A DNA stretch of 64,000 bases from Devosia sp. Leaf420 (GCF_001425445.1 NZ_LMQU01000011.1:248326-312325); one strand, 5' to 3'. Numbered from the stretch's first letter, positions 44,072-53,178 are shown. A program made the numbers and translations. The notes: generated from the sequence alone by a model not told the origin.

Positions 44072-44512
44072 CTATTGCCCACGCTCGGTGACAAGACCGA
44101 TCTTGGCATAGCCGGCAGCCGAGAGAAGCCCCATGACGCGCATCACGCTGCCATAATTGGCCGTGGTATCGCCGCGGAGGAAGATGCGGTCTTCGGGCGT
44201 GGCGAGGCCGGAAACGGTCGTGACGAGATCGGCTTCGGTGACCGGAGTTTCATCGACAAAGATCGCGCCCTCAGGCGTGACGGCGACCGTGACCGGCTGG
44301 GTCTGGCTCGGCATATCGGCTGCAGCCGATTGCGGCACGTCGACAGGCACGCCGGCCGTCATCATCGGCGCGGCGACCATGAAGATGATCAGCAGCACCA
44401 GCATCACGTCGACCATCGGCGTGATGTTGATTTCGCTCATCACCGCTTTCCGGCGACCGCGACGGCGGCGTCCGCCGCCCCCGCCTCCACCGCCTGATAC
44501 ACCCATGCCCAT
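44072..44512 (-). CDS. tolR: Tol-Pal system proton channel subunit TolR
   Basis: A 146-residue inner-membrane protein. Gly- and Arg-rich first 22 residues lead to SEINITPMVDVMLVLLIIFMV, the single TM with its key Asp that carries the proton. The periplasmic domain ends the chain. The first ATG lies 1 base after the tolQ stop (TGATATG) with GGAG inside tolQ, so the two are coupled. A GGGGGGGG run near the start is unusual. Confidence 0.95.
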   Translation of the reverse strand: MGMGVSGGGGGGGGRRRRGRRKAVMSEINITPMVDVMLVLLIIFMVAAPMMTAGVPVDVPQSAAADMPSQTQPVTVAVTPEGAIFVDETPVTEADLVTTVSGLATPEDRIFLRGDTTANYGSVMRVMGLLSAAGYAKIGLVTERGQ

Positions 44513-44513
44513 A

Positions 44514-45224
44514 TCAGCGGCTCCGGGCTTCGAGCTGGCGGCTCAGGATAGTCGAGAACTCGTCGGCAAAGCCTTCGAGGCGGCCGATCATCTTGCCGGC
44601 ATCGGCCGACAGCTTGTTATAGGCGATAACGGCGGGAATAGCGGCGACGAGGCCAATGGCGGTGGCAAAAAGCGCTTCGGCGATCGGGCCGGCGACAACC
44701 GCGAGATTGGTCGAGGACGAGGCCGCGATATTGGTGAAGGCGTTCATGATGCCCCAGACGGTGCCGAAGAGCCCGATGAAGGGACCGGCGGAGCCGACAG
44801 TGGCGAGGAAGCCCAAGCGCTTTTCCAGGAACTCGCTTTCGCGGGAAATGGCGACATCGAGCACCTTATCGAGGCGCTGCTGCATGCCGACAAAGCTCGC
44901 CGCGTTCTGCTCGTGGCTGCGCTTCCATTCCTTCATGGCGGCGACGAACACGGCGCCCATGCCACCCGAGGATTTTTCGGACTGCTGCTTGTAAAGTTCT
45001 TCGAGCGACTGGCCCGACCAGAACGTCTTTTCGAAATTGTTCATCTCGGAGGCGACGCGGCGATAGGCGATGGACTTGTCCACGATGATGGCCCAGCACC
45101 AGACGGAAGCGCCGAGCAGGCCGAGCATGACCGACTTGACGACGAAATCCGCCGCCCAGAACAGCCCCCAAATGGACAGGTCGGCATGCGGAGCGGCCGC
45201 TCCTACTGCATCCATGGCTTCCAT
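44514..45224 (-). CDS. tolQ: Tol-Pal system proton channel subunit TolQ
   Basis: A 236-residue inner-membrane protein that forms the proton channel with TolR. TM1 is at about 28-48. TM2 and TM3 lie at about 140-165 (GSAGPFIGLFGTVWGIMNAF) and 175-205 (GPIAEALFATAIGLVAAIPAV), with the conserved Thr and Gly. It starts 188 bases after ybgC, so a promoter of the tol operon probably lies in that gap. AAGGA lies before the ATG. Confidence 0.96.
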   Translation of the reverse strand: MEAMDAVGAAAPHADLSIWGLFWAADFVVKSVMLGLLGASVWCWAIIVDKSIAYRRVASEMNNFEKTFWSGQSLEELYKQQSEKSSGGMGAVFVAAMKEWKRSHEQNAASFVGMQQRLDKVLDVAISRESEFLEKRLGFLATVGSAGPFIGLFGTVWGIMNAFTNIAASSSTNLAVVAGPIAEALFATAIGLVAAIPAVIAYNKLSADAGKMIGRLEGFADEFSTILSRQLEARSR

Positions 45225-45412
45225 GAAGTGATCCTTTTGGCCCGGCCCAAGTGCCCGACCCCATGCTGGGTGCGATGGGGGCGGAATCTGTCAAAATTAA
45301 GAGAAATGCTTTGCAAGCCGGGCCTTTCGGTCCGCATCACAACGCAATGGTCCCTTTGACTCGATTATGGTGACCAAGAGGTTAAAAAAGCGACTCCGCC
45401 GGTGGCATCGCG

Positions 45413-45811
45413 TCAGCTTTCGCCCATGAGCCGGGCGCGCAGGGATGCCGGCAAGCGTGCGGGGCCGCCGCTCATCTTGATAGAAACGACGGTCACACGC
45501 GCCGAAGTCAGCACGATTTGGTCACGGAGAAGTGTCTGTTCGAGCACAAGACGCACGCCCGTAGCGTCGGCAATGCGCGTTTCGACGGCGAGCAGATCAT
45601 CGATGCGGGCGGCGGCGATGAAGTCGATTTCCATATGCCGCACGGCAAAGGCAAGGCCCTGCTCCATCAGCGCGCTGTGGTGAATGCCGAGATCGCGCAA
45701 GAATTCGGTGCGGCCGCGCTCGAAGAATTTGAGATAGGCGGCGTGATAGACGTTTCCCGAAAAATCGGTGTCTTCGTAATAGATGCGAATGGGAAAGCGA
45801 TGCGGGGTCAC
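45413..45811 (-). CDS. ybgC: Acyl-CoA thioesterase YbgC (tol-pal associated)
   Basis: A 132-residue hotdog-fold thioesterase. RIYYEDTDFSGNVYHAAYLKFFERGRTEFLR carries the catalytic Asp and the typical YbgC signature. It acts on short-chain or acyl-carrier-protein thioesters in other species. The GTG start at 45811 overlaps the TGA of the Nudix gene (GTGA). Here it is the last gene of a coupled run that begins with vapB. Confidence 0.94.
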   Translation of the reverse strand: MTPHRFPIRIYYEDTDFSGNVYHAAYLKFFERGRTEFLRDLGIHHSALMEQGLAFAVRHMEIDFIAAARIDDLLAVETRIADATGVRLVLEQTLLRDQIVLTSARVTVVSIKMSGGPARLPASLRARLMGES

Positions 45812-46305
45812 GCGTCGCGCTCATCGTAGACGATGTGATCCAATTCGGTCGGTAGGTCTCTAAGGAAATCAGGGAGCCAACGGGGCAGAAGGTTGAACTT
45901 TTCGAGTTCATCTCCCTCTAGAGGCACCCAGTGAAACTGCAGATCGTGCCCTTCGTCCTGACGTTCGAGCCAGGGTGACGTACCGTTGGACCCCTGCCCC
46001 GGCAATGTGACGGCATAGAAAAAGCCGAGCTCGTGAAAATCCTCGCCCTCGCGGCGATAAAAACTTTCTGAAGTCGCGATCATCGGGCCCACTTCGGCCG
46101 GCATGGCGAGCTCTTCGGCAATTTCGCGGATGAGGCTGAGGCGGCTATCCTCGCCCAGTTCTACGCGTCCCCCGGGTAGCATGGCATAGTCATCGCTATC
46201 TTCGCGGCAGATCAAAACATGGCCTTCTGCGATAATGATGCCCGCAACGCGAAAATTGAAACGGCCTTCTTTCATGGGAAAGCTCAGGACATGGCGCGCG
46301 GTCAC
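45808..46305 (-). CDS. Nudix hydrolase
   Basis: A 165-residue single-domain Nudix protein. The Nudix box runs from GGRVELGEDSRLSLIREIAE to the following ELAM, with the REIAEE metal-binding core intact. No zinc ribbon or substrate-class motif is present, so the nucleotide substrate is unknown. The GTG start at 46305 overlaps the phosphoesterase stop by GTGA. A later ATG at 46275 is possible but would lose this coupling. Its presence between ruvB and ybgC is not part of the usual order. Confidence 0.88.
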   Translation of the reverse strand: MTARHVLSFPMKEGRFNFRVAGIIIAEGHVLICREDSDDYAMLPGGRVELGEDSRLSLIREIAEELAMPAEVGPMIATSESFYRREGEDFHELGFFYAVTLPGQGSNGTSPWLERQDEGHDLQFHWVPLEGDELEKFNLLPRWLPDFLRDLPTELDHIVYDERDA

Positions 46306-47156
46306 GCTGGACCTCCAAGTTCGATAAGGACGATTTCCGGCGGCGCATCGAAGCGCAGCGGCACGCCGGAATGGCCAAGGCCCCCGCCGACAACGAGGTG
46401 GCGACCGGTCTCGACAATATGGCCATGGAGGTAGCGGCGACCATATTTCGAGGGTACGACGGGCGCATAACCAAAGAACCGGATCTGGCCACGATGGACA
46501 TGGCCCGAGAGGGTCAGGCTGACCCGATCTGGGACTTCGGGGAAAATGTCGGGCTCGTGGGCCATGAGGATGGCAGGCGCGTCATGGGTCATTTGCGACA
46601 GGGTGCGATCGAGATCGGCGAGCGATTGTCCGTCCTCGAATTCAGCGATCTGGTCGCCGAGGCCCAGGAGCCAAAAGGTTTTCTCGTTCCATTGCAGCGG
46701 AATAGCTTCGTTGATCAACGTCCTGATCCCCACCGCCTCGAGCGCGCCCATTGCCGCTGGAGCTGGCAGGGCGCGATGGCGCTTACGGGCGATGCGGGGA
46801 TAGTCATGATTGCCGAGAACGGCAAAAGTGCCGAGCGACGATTTGAGCTTGGCCAAGACCGGCGCCCATTCGGAAGGCGGGAGATGGCGGCTGAAGCGCG
46901 GCCCCTCTTCGAAATCGCCGACCAGGAGGACGATGTCGGGTTGGAGGGAGTTGGTGTTTTTGACGATGGTTTGAAGTGCATCCAAGCCCGTCCATGGCTC
47001 GGCGATGTGAAAATCGCTGAGCATGGCGATGCGGAGCGGCAGGTCTTGCGGCCAATTCTGTGGCTTCGGGGCATAGTACCGGACAACGAGACCCGGCTCG
47101 CCGATCCAGCTATGGGCGCCGAAGGCGTGAAACAGGCGCCTCAGAAGCGTGACCAT
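46302..47156 (-). CDS. Calcineurin-like metallophosphoesterase (YkuE/YaeI type)
   Basis: A 284-residue enzyme with all the metal motifs: LSDFHIAEPW (DxH), LLVGDFEEG (GD), LGNHDYPR (GNHD) and GHVHRGQIRF (GHxHxGQ). This GHVHxGQ form is typical of the group that includes the UDP-diacylglucosamine-type and membrane-linked phosphoesterases. A weakly hydrophobic N-terminus may attach it to the membrane. The ATG at 47156 shares its A with the ruvB stop (TGATG). Confidence 0.9.
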   Translation of the reverse strand: MVTLLRRLFHAFGAHSWIGEPGLVVRYYAPKPQNWPQDLPLRIAMLSDFHIAEPWTGLDALQTIVKNTNSLQPDIVLLVGDFEEGPRFSRHLPPSEWAPVLAKLKSSLGTFAVLGNHDYPRIARKRHRALPAPAAMGALEAVGIRTLINEAIPLQWNEKTFWLLGLGDQIAEFEDGQSLADLDRTLSQMTHDAPAILMAHEPDIFPEVPDRVSLTLSGHVHRGQIRFFGYAPVVPSKYGRRYLHGHIVETGRHLVVGGGLGHSGVPLRFDAPPEIVLIELGGPA

Positions 47157-48199
47157 CAGGCCTCGCCCTCAGGTTCCTCGAAAAGACTTTGCTGCATGCC
47201 GACAAAACCCTGCGGCACCGATTTGCCGAGATGCTGGAAAGCGATGGCGGTCAGCATGCGGCCGCGCGGCGTGCGCTGGATGAACCCTTGCTGGAGAAGA
47301 TAGGGCTCGACGATTTCCTCGATCGCATCACGCGGCTCGCTGAGAGCTGCGGCGATCGTCTCGATGCCGACGGGGCCGCCGCCATAAAAGTCGACAATGG
47401 TGTTGAGATAGCGCCGGTCCAATTGATCGAGGCCACGCGCATCGACATCGAGGCGCAACAGGGCTTTGTCGGCGAGCGTACTGTTGACCTCAGGTGCGCC
47501 TTCGACGAGCGCAAAATCGATGACGCGGCGCAGGAGGCGTCCGGCAATACGGGGCGTGCCGCGCGACCGGCGGGCGATTTCGAGCGCGCCATCAGCGGAC
47601 ATGGGCGTGCCCATCAGCCGGGCGCCACGGGTGACGATTTTGACCAGTTCCTGCGGCGTATAGAAATTGAGCCGGACGGGAATGCCGAAACGATCGCGCA
47701 GCGGCGTGGTCAGAAGTCCGGCGCGGGTCGTGGCGCCGACCAGGGTGAACTTGGCGAGATCTATACGTACCGAACGCGCGGCTGGGCCTTCGCCGATAAT
47801 GAGATCGAGCTGGAAATCTTCCATCGCGGGATAGAGGACTTCTTCGATTGCCGGATTGAGGCGATGGATCTCGTCGATGAAAAGAACGTCGCGCTCTTCG
47901 AGATTGGTCAGGAGCGCAGCGAGATCTCCAGCCTTGGCAATGACCGGGCCGGAGGTAGCGCGAAAACCGACGCCCAATTCCTTGGCGATAATCTGTGCAA
48001 GCGTCGTCTTGCCCAGACCTGGAGGGCCGACAAAAAGCACATGATCGAGCGCCGCACCGCGTTTCTTCGCCGCCTCGATAAACACTTCAAGATTGGCTCG
48101 CGCATCGGCCTGACCGACAAAATCGGAAAAGCCGGACGGGCGCAGGGCGACATCCAGCGAACCATCGCGCTCGGCAGCGGGAGACGTAAGATCGGTCAC
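47156..48199 (-). CDS. ruvB: Holliday junction branch migration ATPase RuvB
   Basis: A 347-residue AAA+ motor that drives branch migration with RuvA. It starts in the RuvB pattern ([22 protein letters not shown]), then Walker [13 protein letters not shown], Walker [16 protein letters not shown], sensor 1 [19 protein letters not shown] and a C-terminal winged helix. The GTG start at 48199 overlaps the vapC stop as GTGA. This means ruvB translation is coupled to a toxin gene rather than to ruvA. Confidence 0.97.
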   Translation of the reverse strand: MTDLTSPAAERDGSLDVALRPSGFSDFVGQADARANLEVFIEAAKKRGAALDHVLFVGPPGLGKTTLAQIIAKELGVGFRATSGPVIAKAGDLAALLTNLEERDVLFIDEIHRLNPAIEEVLYPAMEDFQLDLIIGEGPAARSVRIDLAKFTLVGATTRAGLLTTPLRDRFGIPVRLNFYTPQELVKIVTRGARLMGTPMSADGALEIARRSRGTPRIAGRLLRRVIDFALVEGAPEVNSTLADKALLRLDVDARGLDQLDRRYLNTIVDFYGGGPVGIETIAAALSEPRDAIEEIVEPYLLQQGFIQRTPRGRMLTAIAFQHLGKSVPQGFVGMQQSLFEEPEGEA

Positions 48200-48594
48200 G
48201 CGAGAAGTTCCATTCCGGGTATGCGCTTGGCGGCGTCTTGGTCGAAGGTCACTATCTGCGTGCAGTCGCGCTGCAGGGCGATTGTGGCGATGATGGCATC
48301 GGCAATATCTGCTCCAGTTCGCTCAGCGAGATACAACGCGGTCTTGATCGCGTCTTCTTCCTCGATTGCCAAATTTGCACTCATGAACAATCTGTCCAAA
48401 GCCTGGCGGACAGCCTCCAGCGGATATTTATAGCGCGACATGAGCAACCAGATGAGTTCGAGAATGACTTCGCGCCCTACGAAAATTGGATCTTCGGCTG
48501 TGTGGCGACGAATGAATTGTACCGCCAGATCCGCTTCCGCCTTGTCGTCACCGACCAAGAGGCGGGCCAAGACATTCGTATCGAGGGCAATCAC
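48196..48594 (-). CDS. vapC: PIN-domain ribonuclease toxin (VapC family)
   Basis: A 132-residue toxin expected to cut RNA. The acidic residues of the PIN site are visible as Asp5 (ALDTN), Glu46 or Glu42 (EVILELIW), Asp96/Asp99 (GADIADAII) and Asp118 (VTFDQD). All appear intact, so the toxin is probably active. The GTG start at 48594 overlaps the antitoxin stop by GTGA, and its own stop overlaps the ruvB start the same way. Confidence 0.92.
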   Translation of the reverse strand: MIALDTNVLARLLVGDDKAEADLAVQFIRRHTAEDPIFVGREVILELIWLLMSRYKYPLEAVRQALDRLFMSANLAIEEEDAIKTALYLAERTGADIADAIIATIALQRDCTQIVTFDQDAAKRIPGMELLA

Positions 48595-48875
48595 CGCTTC
48601 GTGGCCCGTTCGAACCGCTCCACAACGGCTTCACCGATTGCATCGTCCATCTCTTCAACAGTCAGACGCACGCCGCTCGGCGGCGGTCCAAGAAAACCCG
48701 CGAGATCGGCGGCATTGAGAGTTTTGGCCACCACGCGAATTGCGCCATCCTCCAAAATCCAGGTTAGAGGCGTGCCGTCCTTGATGCCAACGGCATCGCG
48801 GAGCGATTTGGGGATTGTCGTCTGACCTTTGCTGGTTGCCACAGACCGGCCCACCAACCTCTGCTGAACGCCCAT
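48591..48875 (-). CDS. vapB: AbrB/MazE-type antitoxin (VapB)
   Basis: A 94-residue antitoxin. The N-terminal half is a swapped-hairpin DNA-binding domain with the core ATSKGQTTIPKSLRDAVGI. The C-terminal half (GVRLTVEEMDDAIGEAVVERF) is the flexible part expected to block the toxin. GGAG lies 7 bases before the ATG at 48875. It should repress its own promoter by binding the palindrome just upstream. Confidence 0.92.
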   Translation of the reverse strand: MGVQQRLVGRSVATSKGQTTIPKSLRDAVGIKDGTPLTWILEDGAIRVVAKTLNAADLAGFLGPPPSGVRLTVEEMDDAIGEAVVERFERATKR

Positions 48876-48887
48876 CTGGATGCTCCA

Positions 48888-48932
48888 AATTCCTTACAAT
48901 TCAAAAATAGTAAGGAATTGCGTCTCGAACAA
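48888..48932 (-). promoter_or_regulatory. Promoter and palindromic operator of the vapBC-ruvB operon
   Basis: On the minus strand TTGTTC and TATTTT are separated by 17 bases and form a sigma-70-like promoter. Perfect 10-bp arms AATTCCTTAC and GTAAGGAATT (48888-48919, 12-base spacer) bracket the -10 box. Binding there would block transcription directly. The site fits exactly in the 60 bases between ruvA and vapB. Confidence 0.8.
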
Positions 48933-48935
48933 GGA

Positions 48936-49553
48936 TCACTGGCTCAGTTCTCGCAAACCCAACCGGATCAGCTTCTCGGTCGCCGCGTCCTCGCCTTCCT
49001 TCGCTACCACGCGGGCGAGCGCGGCAGACGCTTGGGCGCTGGAATAGCCGAGATTGGTCAGAGCGGAGACGGCGTCGGCAACATTGGATTTGGCCACGCC
49101 TTCGCCGAGCGCAGTCTGGAGACCGAGCGTGCCCGCATCGATGCCGCCGAGAGCGGGGACCTTGCCCTTGAGCTCGGTTACGATACGCACGGCGAGCTTA
49201 GGCCCGACACCATTGGCGCGACCGACCAGGGCCTTATCCTGCAAAGCAATGGCGCTCGAGAGTTCTGATGGCGACAGCACCGAGAGGATGGCGAGCGCGA
49301 CGCGGGCGCCGACGCCCTGCACTGTGGTGAGCAGCAGAAACCAAGATTTTTCCGCTTCCGAAGCGAAGCCGAAAAGCCGGATCAGGTCTTCGCGGAGGAT
49401 GGTCTCGATGAAGACCACGGCAGATTCACCGACGCGCGGCAGAGATTGCAGCGTGCGCATCGAGCAGTGCACTTCGTAGCAGACGCCACCGCAATCAATA
49501 AGAACCCAGTCGTCGCCAAAGCTGTCAACGAGCCCCTTGAGCTTGCCGATCAT
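48936..49553 (-). CDS. ruvA: Holliday junction branch migration complex subunit RuvA
   Basis: A 205-residue junction-binding protein. It begins [20 protein letters not shown], has two helix-hairpin-helix regions ([15 protein letters not shown] and [20 protein letters not shown]), and a C-terminal domain that contacts RuvB. The ATG at 49553 overlaps the ruvC stop as ATGA, which fixes the start. It is separated from its partner ruvB by the inserted vapBC pair. Confidence 0.96.
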   Translation of the reverse strand: MIGKLKGLVDSFGDDWVLIDCGGVCYEVHCSMRTLQSLPRVGESAVVFIETILREDLIRLFGFASEAEKSWFLLLTTVQGVGARVALAILSVLSPSELSSAIALQDKALVGRANGVGPKLAVRIVTELKGKVPALGGIDAGTLGLQTALGEGVAKSNVADAVSALTNLGYSSAQASAALARVVAKEGEDAATEKLIRLGLRELSQ

Positions 49554-50056
49554 AAAAGAGCTCCCATGCGGCGGGCCGACACCCGGTGATGTGCGTGGCA
49601 AATGGCGACGGCGAGCGCGTCGGCTGCGTCAGCGCCCTTAAACTGCGCCGTCGGCAGCAAGGTCCGCACCATCAGCTCCACCTGCTTCTTATCGGCATGG
49701 CCTGTGCCAACTACCGATTTCTTGACAAGGTTGGTGGCATATTCGGCAACATAGAGCCCGCTTTGCGCCGGCGTCACCAAAGCCACACCGCGCGCCTGAC
49801 CAAGGATCAGCGCCGAGCGCGGGCCTGCATTGACGAAGGTTTCTTCGACGGCGGCTTCGATCGGGTCAAACTGAACAAGGACTTCCTTCAACCCTGCAGC
49901 CAGCAGGGCAAGCCGGTCCGCGAGCATGCCGTCGATCGGCGGGGTGACCGTTCCTGCCGCAACAAAGCTCAGGCGATTATCGAGCGCATCGACAATGCCC
50001 CAGCCACAGCGCCGGAGGCCTGGATCGATGCCGATGATTCGCACGGATTTGCTCAT
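49550..50056 (-). CDS. ruvC: Crossover junction endodeoxyribonuclease RuvC
   Basis: A 168-residue resolvase that cuts Holliday junctions. Catalytic acids are in [13 protein letters not shown] (first Asp), AAVEETF (Glu) and the C-terminal [16 protein letters not shown] (Asp pair). The ATG at 50056 starts the fold directly. A 166-base gap separates it from a divergent GGDEF gene. Confidence 0.96.
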   Translation of the reverse strand: MSKSVRIIGIDPGLRRCGWGIVDALDNRLSFVAAGTVTPPIDGMLADRLALLAAGLKEVLVQFDPIEAAVEETFVNAGPRSALILGQARGVALVTPAQSGLYVAEYATNLVKKSVVGTGHADKKQVELMVRTLLPTAQFKGADAADALAVAICHAHHRVSARRMGALL

Positions 50057-50222
50057 GGATGCCCTTCTAGCAGTTTCGTGCACCCTACCAAGGCCAAAGT
50101 GAACAAAACAGAAACTGCCACCGCATCAATCAGGTGGATAGTTCAAAATTTACCCAAACACGAAACGGGGAATTCACAAACCGAGCCTTAGGTTGTTCGC
50201 GGGACGCAGAGGCGATTTGTGC

Positions 50223-50969
50223 ATGATGACGGGGCTGGTGACCACGCTGCCAAGGCAAGCGTGGCTGAGGATTTTCCGGAAGACGTTTCTCATTCTGGGC
50301 ATATCGATCGCGGCGTCCGTCGTCACGACCGTCGTGTTCATGGGCACGTTTTCGGCCGGCGTGAACATGCCGGGTCTCCTCATTGCCATCATCGTGCCCA
50401 TCTGCATCGGCGGTCCGATGACGTTCATCTTTGCGCTCGGCGGCGAAAAGCTGCGTTTTGCCAATGACCAGTTGATGCGCCTTGCGAGCGTCGATGGGCT
50501 GACGGGACTTTTCAATCGCCGGGCTTTCACCCTCAAGGTCGAACGGCAATGCGGGTCATCGAAGGGCGCCGGTACACTGCTGGTGCTCGATGTCGATCAT
50601 TTCAAATCCATCAACGACCGCTTTGGCCATGACAAGGGCGACGAGGCGCTGATCGAGATTGCTGGAGTGCTCGCTACGGCAACGGGCAGCGATGGTATTG
50701 CAGGGCGGCTCGGCGGCGAAGAGTTCGGGGTCTATCTGCCACGAATGGGGCTCGATGCAGCAGCTGTCGTTGCCGGACGCATCCGCGCAGCCATGGCCGA
50801 TATCGTCTTCATGCCCGATGGCACGCCCTGTCCGATTTCGGTCAGCATCGGCGGCAGCAGCCACGCCAAATCCACGAGCTTTCGCGACCTCTATCGCGAA
50901 GCCGACCAGTTTCTCTACCAAGCCAAACAGTGGGGACGCGATCGCGTCGCCCTGCCGCAAGCTGCCTGA
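50223..50969 (+). CDS. Diguanylate cyclase with two membrane segments
   Basis: A 249-residue protein. TM1 is at about 22-42 and TM2 at about 52-72, with a very short external loop. The GGDEF domain starts at VDGLTGLFNRRAF and has the active loop GGEEFGVYLP (164-173). No RxxD inhibitory site precedes it. Of two adjacent ATGs, 50223 is used and 50226 is equally possible. It is the first of two tandem paralogues. Confidence 0.88.
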   Translation: MMTGLVTTLPRQAWLRIFRKTFLILGISIAASVVTTVVFMGTFSAGVNMPGLLIAIIVPICIGGPMTFIFALGGEKLRFANDQLMRLASVDGLTGLFNRRAFTLKVERQCGSSKGAGTLLVLDVDHFKSINDRFGHDKGDEALIEIAGVLATATGSDGIAGRLGGEEFGVYLPRMGLDAAAVVAGRIRAAMADIVFMPDGTPCPISVSIGGSSHAKSTSFRDLYREADQFLYQAKQWGRDRVALPQAA

Positions 50970-51011
50970 CTAACGCCGCCCCTCCTCTCTTTCGAGTAAA
51001 AGGTTGCCAGC

Positions 51012-51794
51012 ATGTTGTCACCGCGCACGGTCCATTCCATGCATAGCTGGTCGAGCATCGCCAAGTGGACGATCTTCGGCCCGCTGGCCTGCGTTATCGT
51101 CTCGGTGACCTATAATGCCGTGGTGTTTTCCAACATGGGCGACGAAGCGCTACGGCGCGGCATAACGGCGGGCATCGTTTTGCCCATCATGCTGGGCGTG
51201 CCGCTTTTCCTTTATCTCTCGCTTCGCTTGCGAACACTGGCCGTCATCAACCGGCGGCTGGGCCTTGTTGCCCGCACCGATAGCCTGACCTCTTGCCTCA
51301 ATCGGGGGGCTTTCACTGCCAAGGTCGAAACCCAGCTTCTCGAAGCCGAAGGTCCTCTAGCTGGCGCCCTGCTCATCATCGACGCCGATAATTTCAAGGC
51401 GATCAACGACCTCCACGGTCATGACGCGGGCGATGAAGCCCTGGCCATTCTCTCGCGCGCTATCCGTTCGGTGCTTAAGCCTGGCGATCTCATTGGCCGC
51501 ATGGGCGGGGAGGAATTCGGCGTCTATCTCCCCGGCCTTGATCAAAAGGAAACCGAGAGCATGGCCGAGCGCATCCGGCGCGGCGTGCAACTCGCTCACT
51601 TTGCGCCGCGCGGCAAGCCGCATGTGTTGACGGTCAGCATCGGCGGAGCGGTGTTCGCCGGTGCCGCGAGTTTCACCGATCTTTTCCGCATTGCCGACCA
51701 GCGGCTCTATGGCGCCAAGCATTCCGGCCGCAATCGCGCCGTCGTCATGCACGCCTATGACAGCCCGCCAATCGATCTCAGGCAGTCGGCCTGA
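51012..51794 (+). CDS. Diguanylate cyclase, tandem paralogue of the preceding gene
   Basis: A 260-residue protein of the same layout: TM1 about 19-40, TM2 about 52-72, then GGDEF with TDSLTSCLNRGAF and GGEEFGVYLP (165-174). At the inhibitory-site position it has KPGD instead of RxxD, so product inhibition may be weak. The membrane halves of the two paralogues differ more than the catalytic domains. Its 3-prime end overlaps the convergent kinase gene by 17 bases. Confidence 0.88.
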   Translation: MLSPRTVHSMHSWSSIAKWTIFGPLACVIVSVTYNAVVFSNMGDEALRRGITAGIVLPIMLGVPLFLYLSLRLRTLAVINRRLGLVARTDSLTSCLNRGAFTAKVETQLLEAEGPLAGALLIIDADNFKAINDLHGHDAGDEALAILSRAIRSVLKPGDLIGRMGGEEFGVYLPGLDQKETESMAERIRRGVQLAHFAPRGKPHVLTVSIGGAVFAGAASFTDLFRIADQRLYGAKHSGRNRAVVMHAYDSPPIDLRQSA

Positions 51795-52341
51795 CGCCTT
51801 TTAGCCAGTCAGCAATTTGTGTTGCCGCTTCGGCTGGATCGAGGGTGGTGACATCGAGCGCCAAAAAAAGCTCGACGTCACTGCCAAGAAGCGGCTTGGC
51901 CTCGCTCTGATTACGCCGCGCCATTTCAGCATCGCGCGGTTTGCGCTTGGCGCCGCGACCATCGGACTGGATGCGGCGGATGTTTTCGTCGAGCGTGCAA
52001 CTGAGATTCACCATGCAGAATGGTGGCCGTTCGCGACCGAGCGCGAGAAGCCGCTCCCATTCGGCATCGCCCCACTCGCTGCGACCGGCCAGAACGGTCG
52101 TCATCACTACGGGCACATTGGCAGGCAGCTTCCGGACGAGACCGTATGCAATGGCTTCCACGTCTTCGACCGCCTTGATGAATTCGGGTGATTTGAATTC
52201 GGTAAGGGCAAAAGCGACATTGTAGATCGTGTGGATGTCGAGCAGCCGCGCGCCGATCAGCGGCGCCAGTTCCTGGGCAATTGTGAACTTGCCGACGCCG
52301 GGATAGCCGTTGAGCATGACGATCATCTGCTTGTCCTCCAT
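51778..52341 (-). CDS. Small P-loop kinase-like ATPase
   Basis: A 187-residue single-domain P-loop protein. Its loop is GYPGVGKFT at 12-20, a GK-F-T variant seen in a family of small AAA-type kinases of unknown substrate. VVMTTVLAGRSEWGDAEWERL and a lid-like RRIQSDGRGAKRKPRD follow. Shikimate-, gluconate- or nucleotide-kinase roles are all conceivable, and none is supported by a specific motif. It is followed by the convergent diguanylate cyclase gene. Confidence 0.75.
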   Translation of the reverse strand: MEDKQMIVMLNGYPGVGKFTIAQELAPLIGARLLDIHTIYNVAFALTEFKSPEFIKAVEDVEAIAYGLVRKLPANVPVVMTTVLAGRSEWGDAEWERLLALGRERPPFCMVNLSCTLDENIRRIQSDGRGAKRKPRDAEMARRNQSEAKPLLGSDVELFLALDVTTLDPAEAATQIADWLKGVRPTA

Positions 52342-52376
52342 GGGAAAGATGGCAGAGCATCGGGCTCGGGCAAAGC

Positions 52377-52407
52377 AAAAAGGCCCGGGACATACCCGGA
52401 CCTTTTT
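52377..52407 (-). terminator. Rho-independent terminator after yebC
   Basis: AAAAAGGCCCGGG and CCCGGACCTTTTT form a 13-bp stem with one mismatch and a 5-base loop, and TTGCTTTG follows on the minus strand. It lies 25 bases past yebC. Confidence 0.9.
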
Positions 52408-52431
52408 AAGTCATCCGCTTCCAACCGAAGA

Positions 52432-53178
52432 TCACTCGGCCAGCTTGGCCGCGTCTTCGTCGCTCATGTCGAAGTTCGAATAGACGTTCTGGACGTCGTC
52501 ATCTTCTTCGAGCGTGGCGATCAGCTTCATCAGCGTCGCGCCCTTGTCGGCGTCGATCGGCGTCTGGTTCTGCGGGCGCCAGATGGCTTTCACCGATTCA
52601 GCTTCGCCCAGCACCTTTTCGAGTGCGGCGGCGACTTCGGCCATAGTCTCAAAGCTCGTATAGACGTAGTGGCCTTCTTCGTCGCTCTCGACATCGTCGG
52701 CGCCGGCCTCGATGGCGGCTTCCATGACCTTGTCTTCCGAGCCGACCGTTGCCGGATAGGTGATTTCGCCGACGCGATCGAACATGAAGCCGACCGAACC
52801 GGTTTCACCGAGGGCGCCACCGTTCTTGGAGAAGTACGAGCGCACGTTCGAGGCGGTGCGATTGCGATTGTCGGTCAGCGCCTCGACGATAACGGCGACG
52901 CCACCGGGGCCGTAACCCTCGTAGCGGATTTCATCATAGTTCTCGCCATCGCTGCCCATGGCCTTCTTGATGGCGCGATCGATATTGTCTTTGGGCATGG
53001 ACTGCGAGCGGGCATTGGTCACAGCCAGACGCAGGCGGGCGTTAAATGCCGGGTCGGGCATGCCCATCTTTGCCGCCACGGTGATTTCACGGGCGAGCTT
53101 GGAAAAGACCTTCGACCGCACCGCGTCGGACTTGCCCTTGCGGTGCATGATGTTCTTGGCGTGTGAATGGCCTGCCAT
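52432..53178 (-). CDS. yebC: YebC/PmpR-family DNA-binding regulatory protein
   Basis: A 248-residue protein. It opens [25 protein letters not shown], the highly conserved YebC N-terminus, and has [12 protein letters not shown] in the first domain and [23 protein letters not shown] in the second. Members act as transcription regulators or help ribosomes at proline runs. The gene normally lies next to ruvC; here three genes intervene. Confidence 0.95.
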   Translation of the reverse strand: MAGHSHAKNIMHRKGKSDAVRSKVFSKLAREITVAAKMGMPDPAFNARLRLAVTNARSQSMPKDNIDRAIKKAMGSDGENYDEIRYEGYGPGGVAVIVEALTDNRNRTASNVRSYFSKNGGALGETGSVGFMFDRVGEITYPATVGSEDKVMEAAIEAGADDVESDEEGHYVYTSFETMAEVAAALEKVLGEAESVKAIWRPQNQTPIDADKGATLMKLIATLEEDDDVQNVYSNFDMSDEDAAKLAE

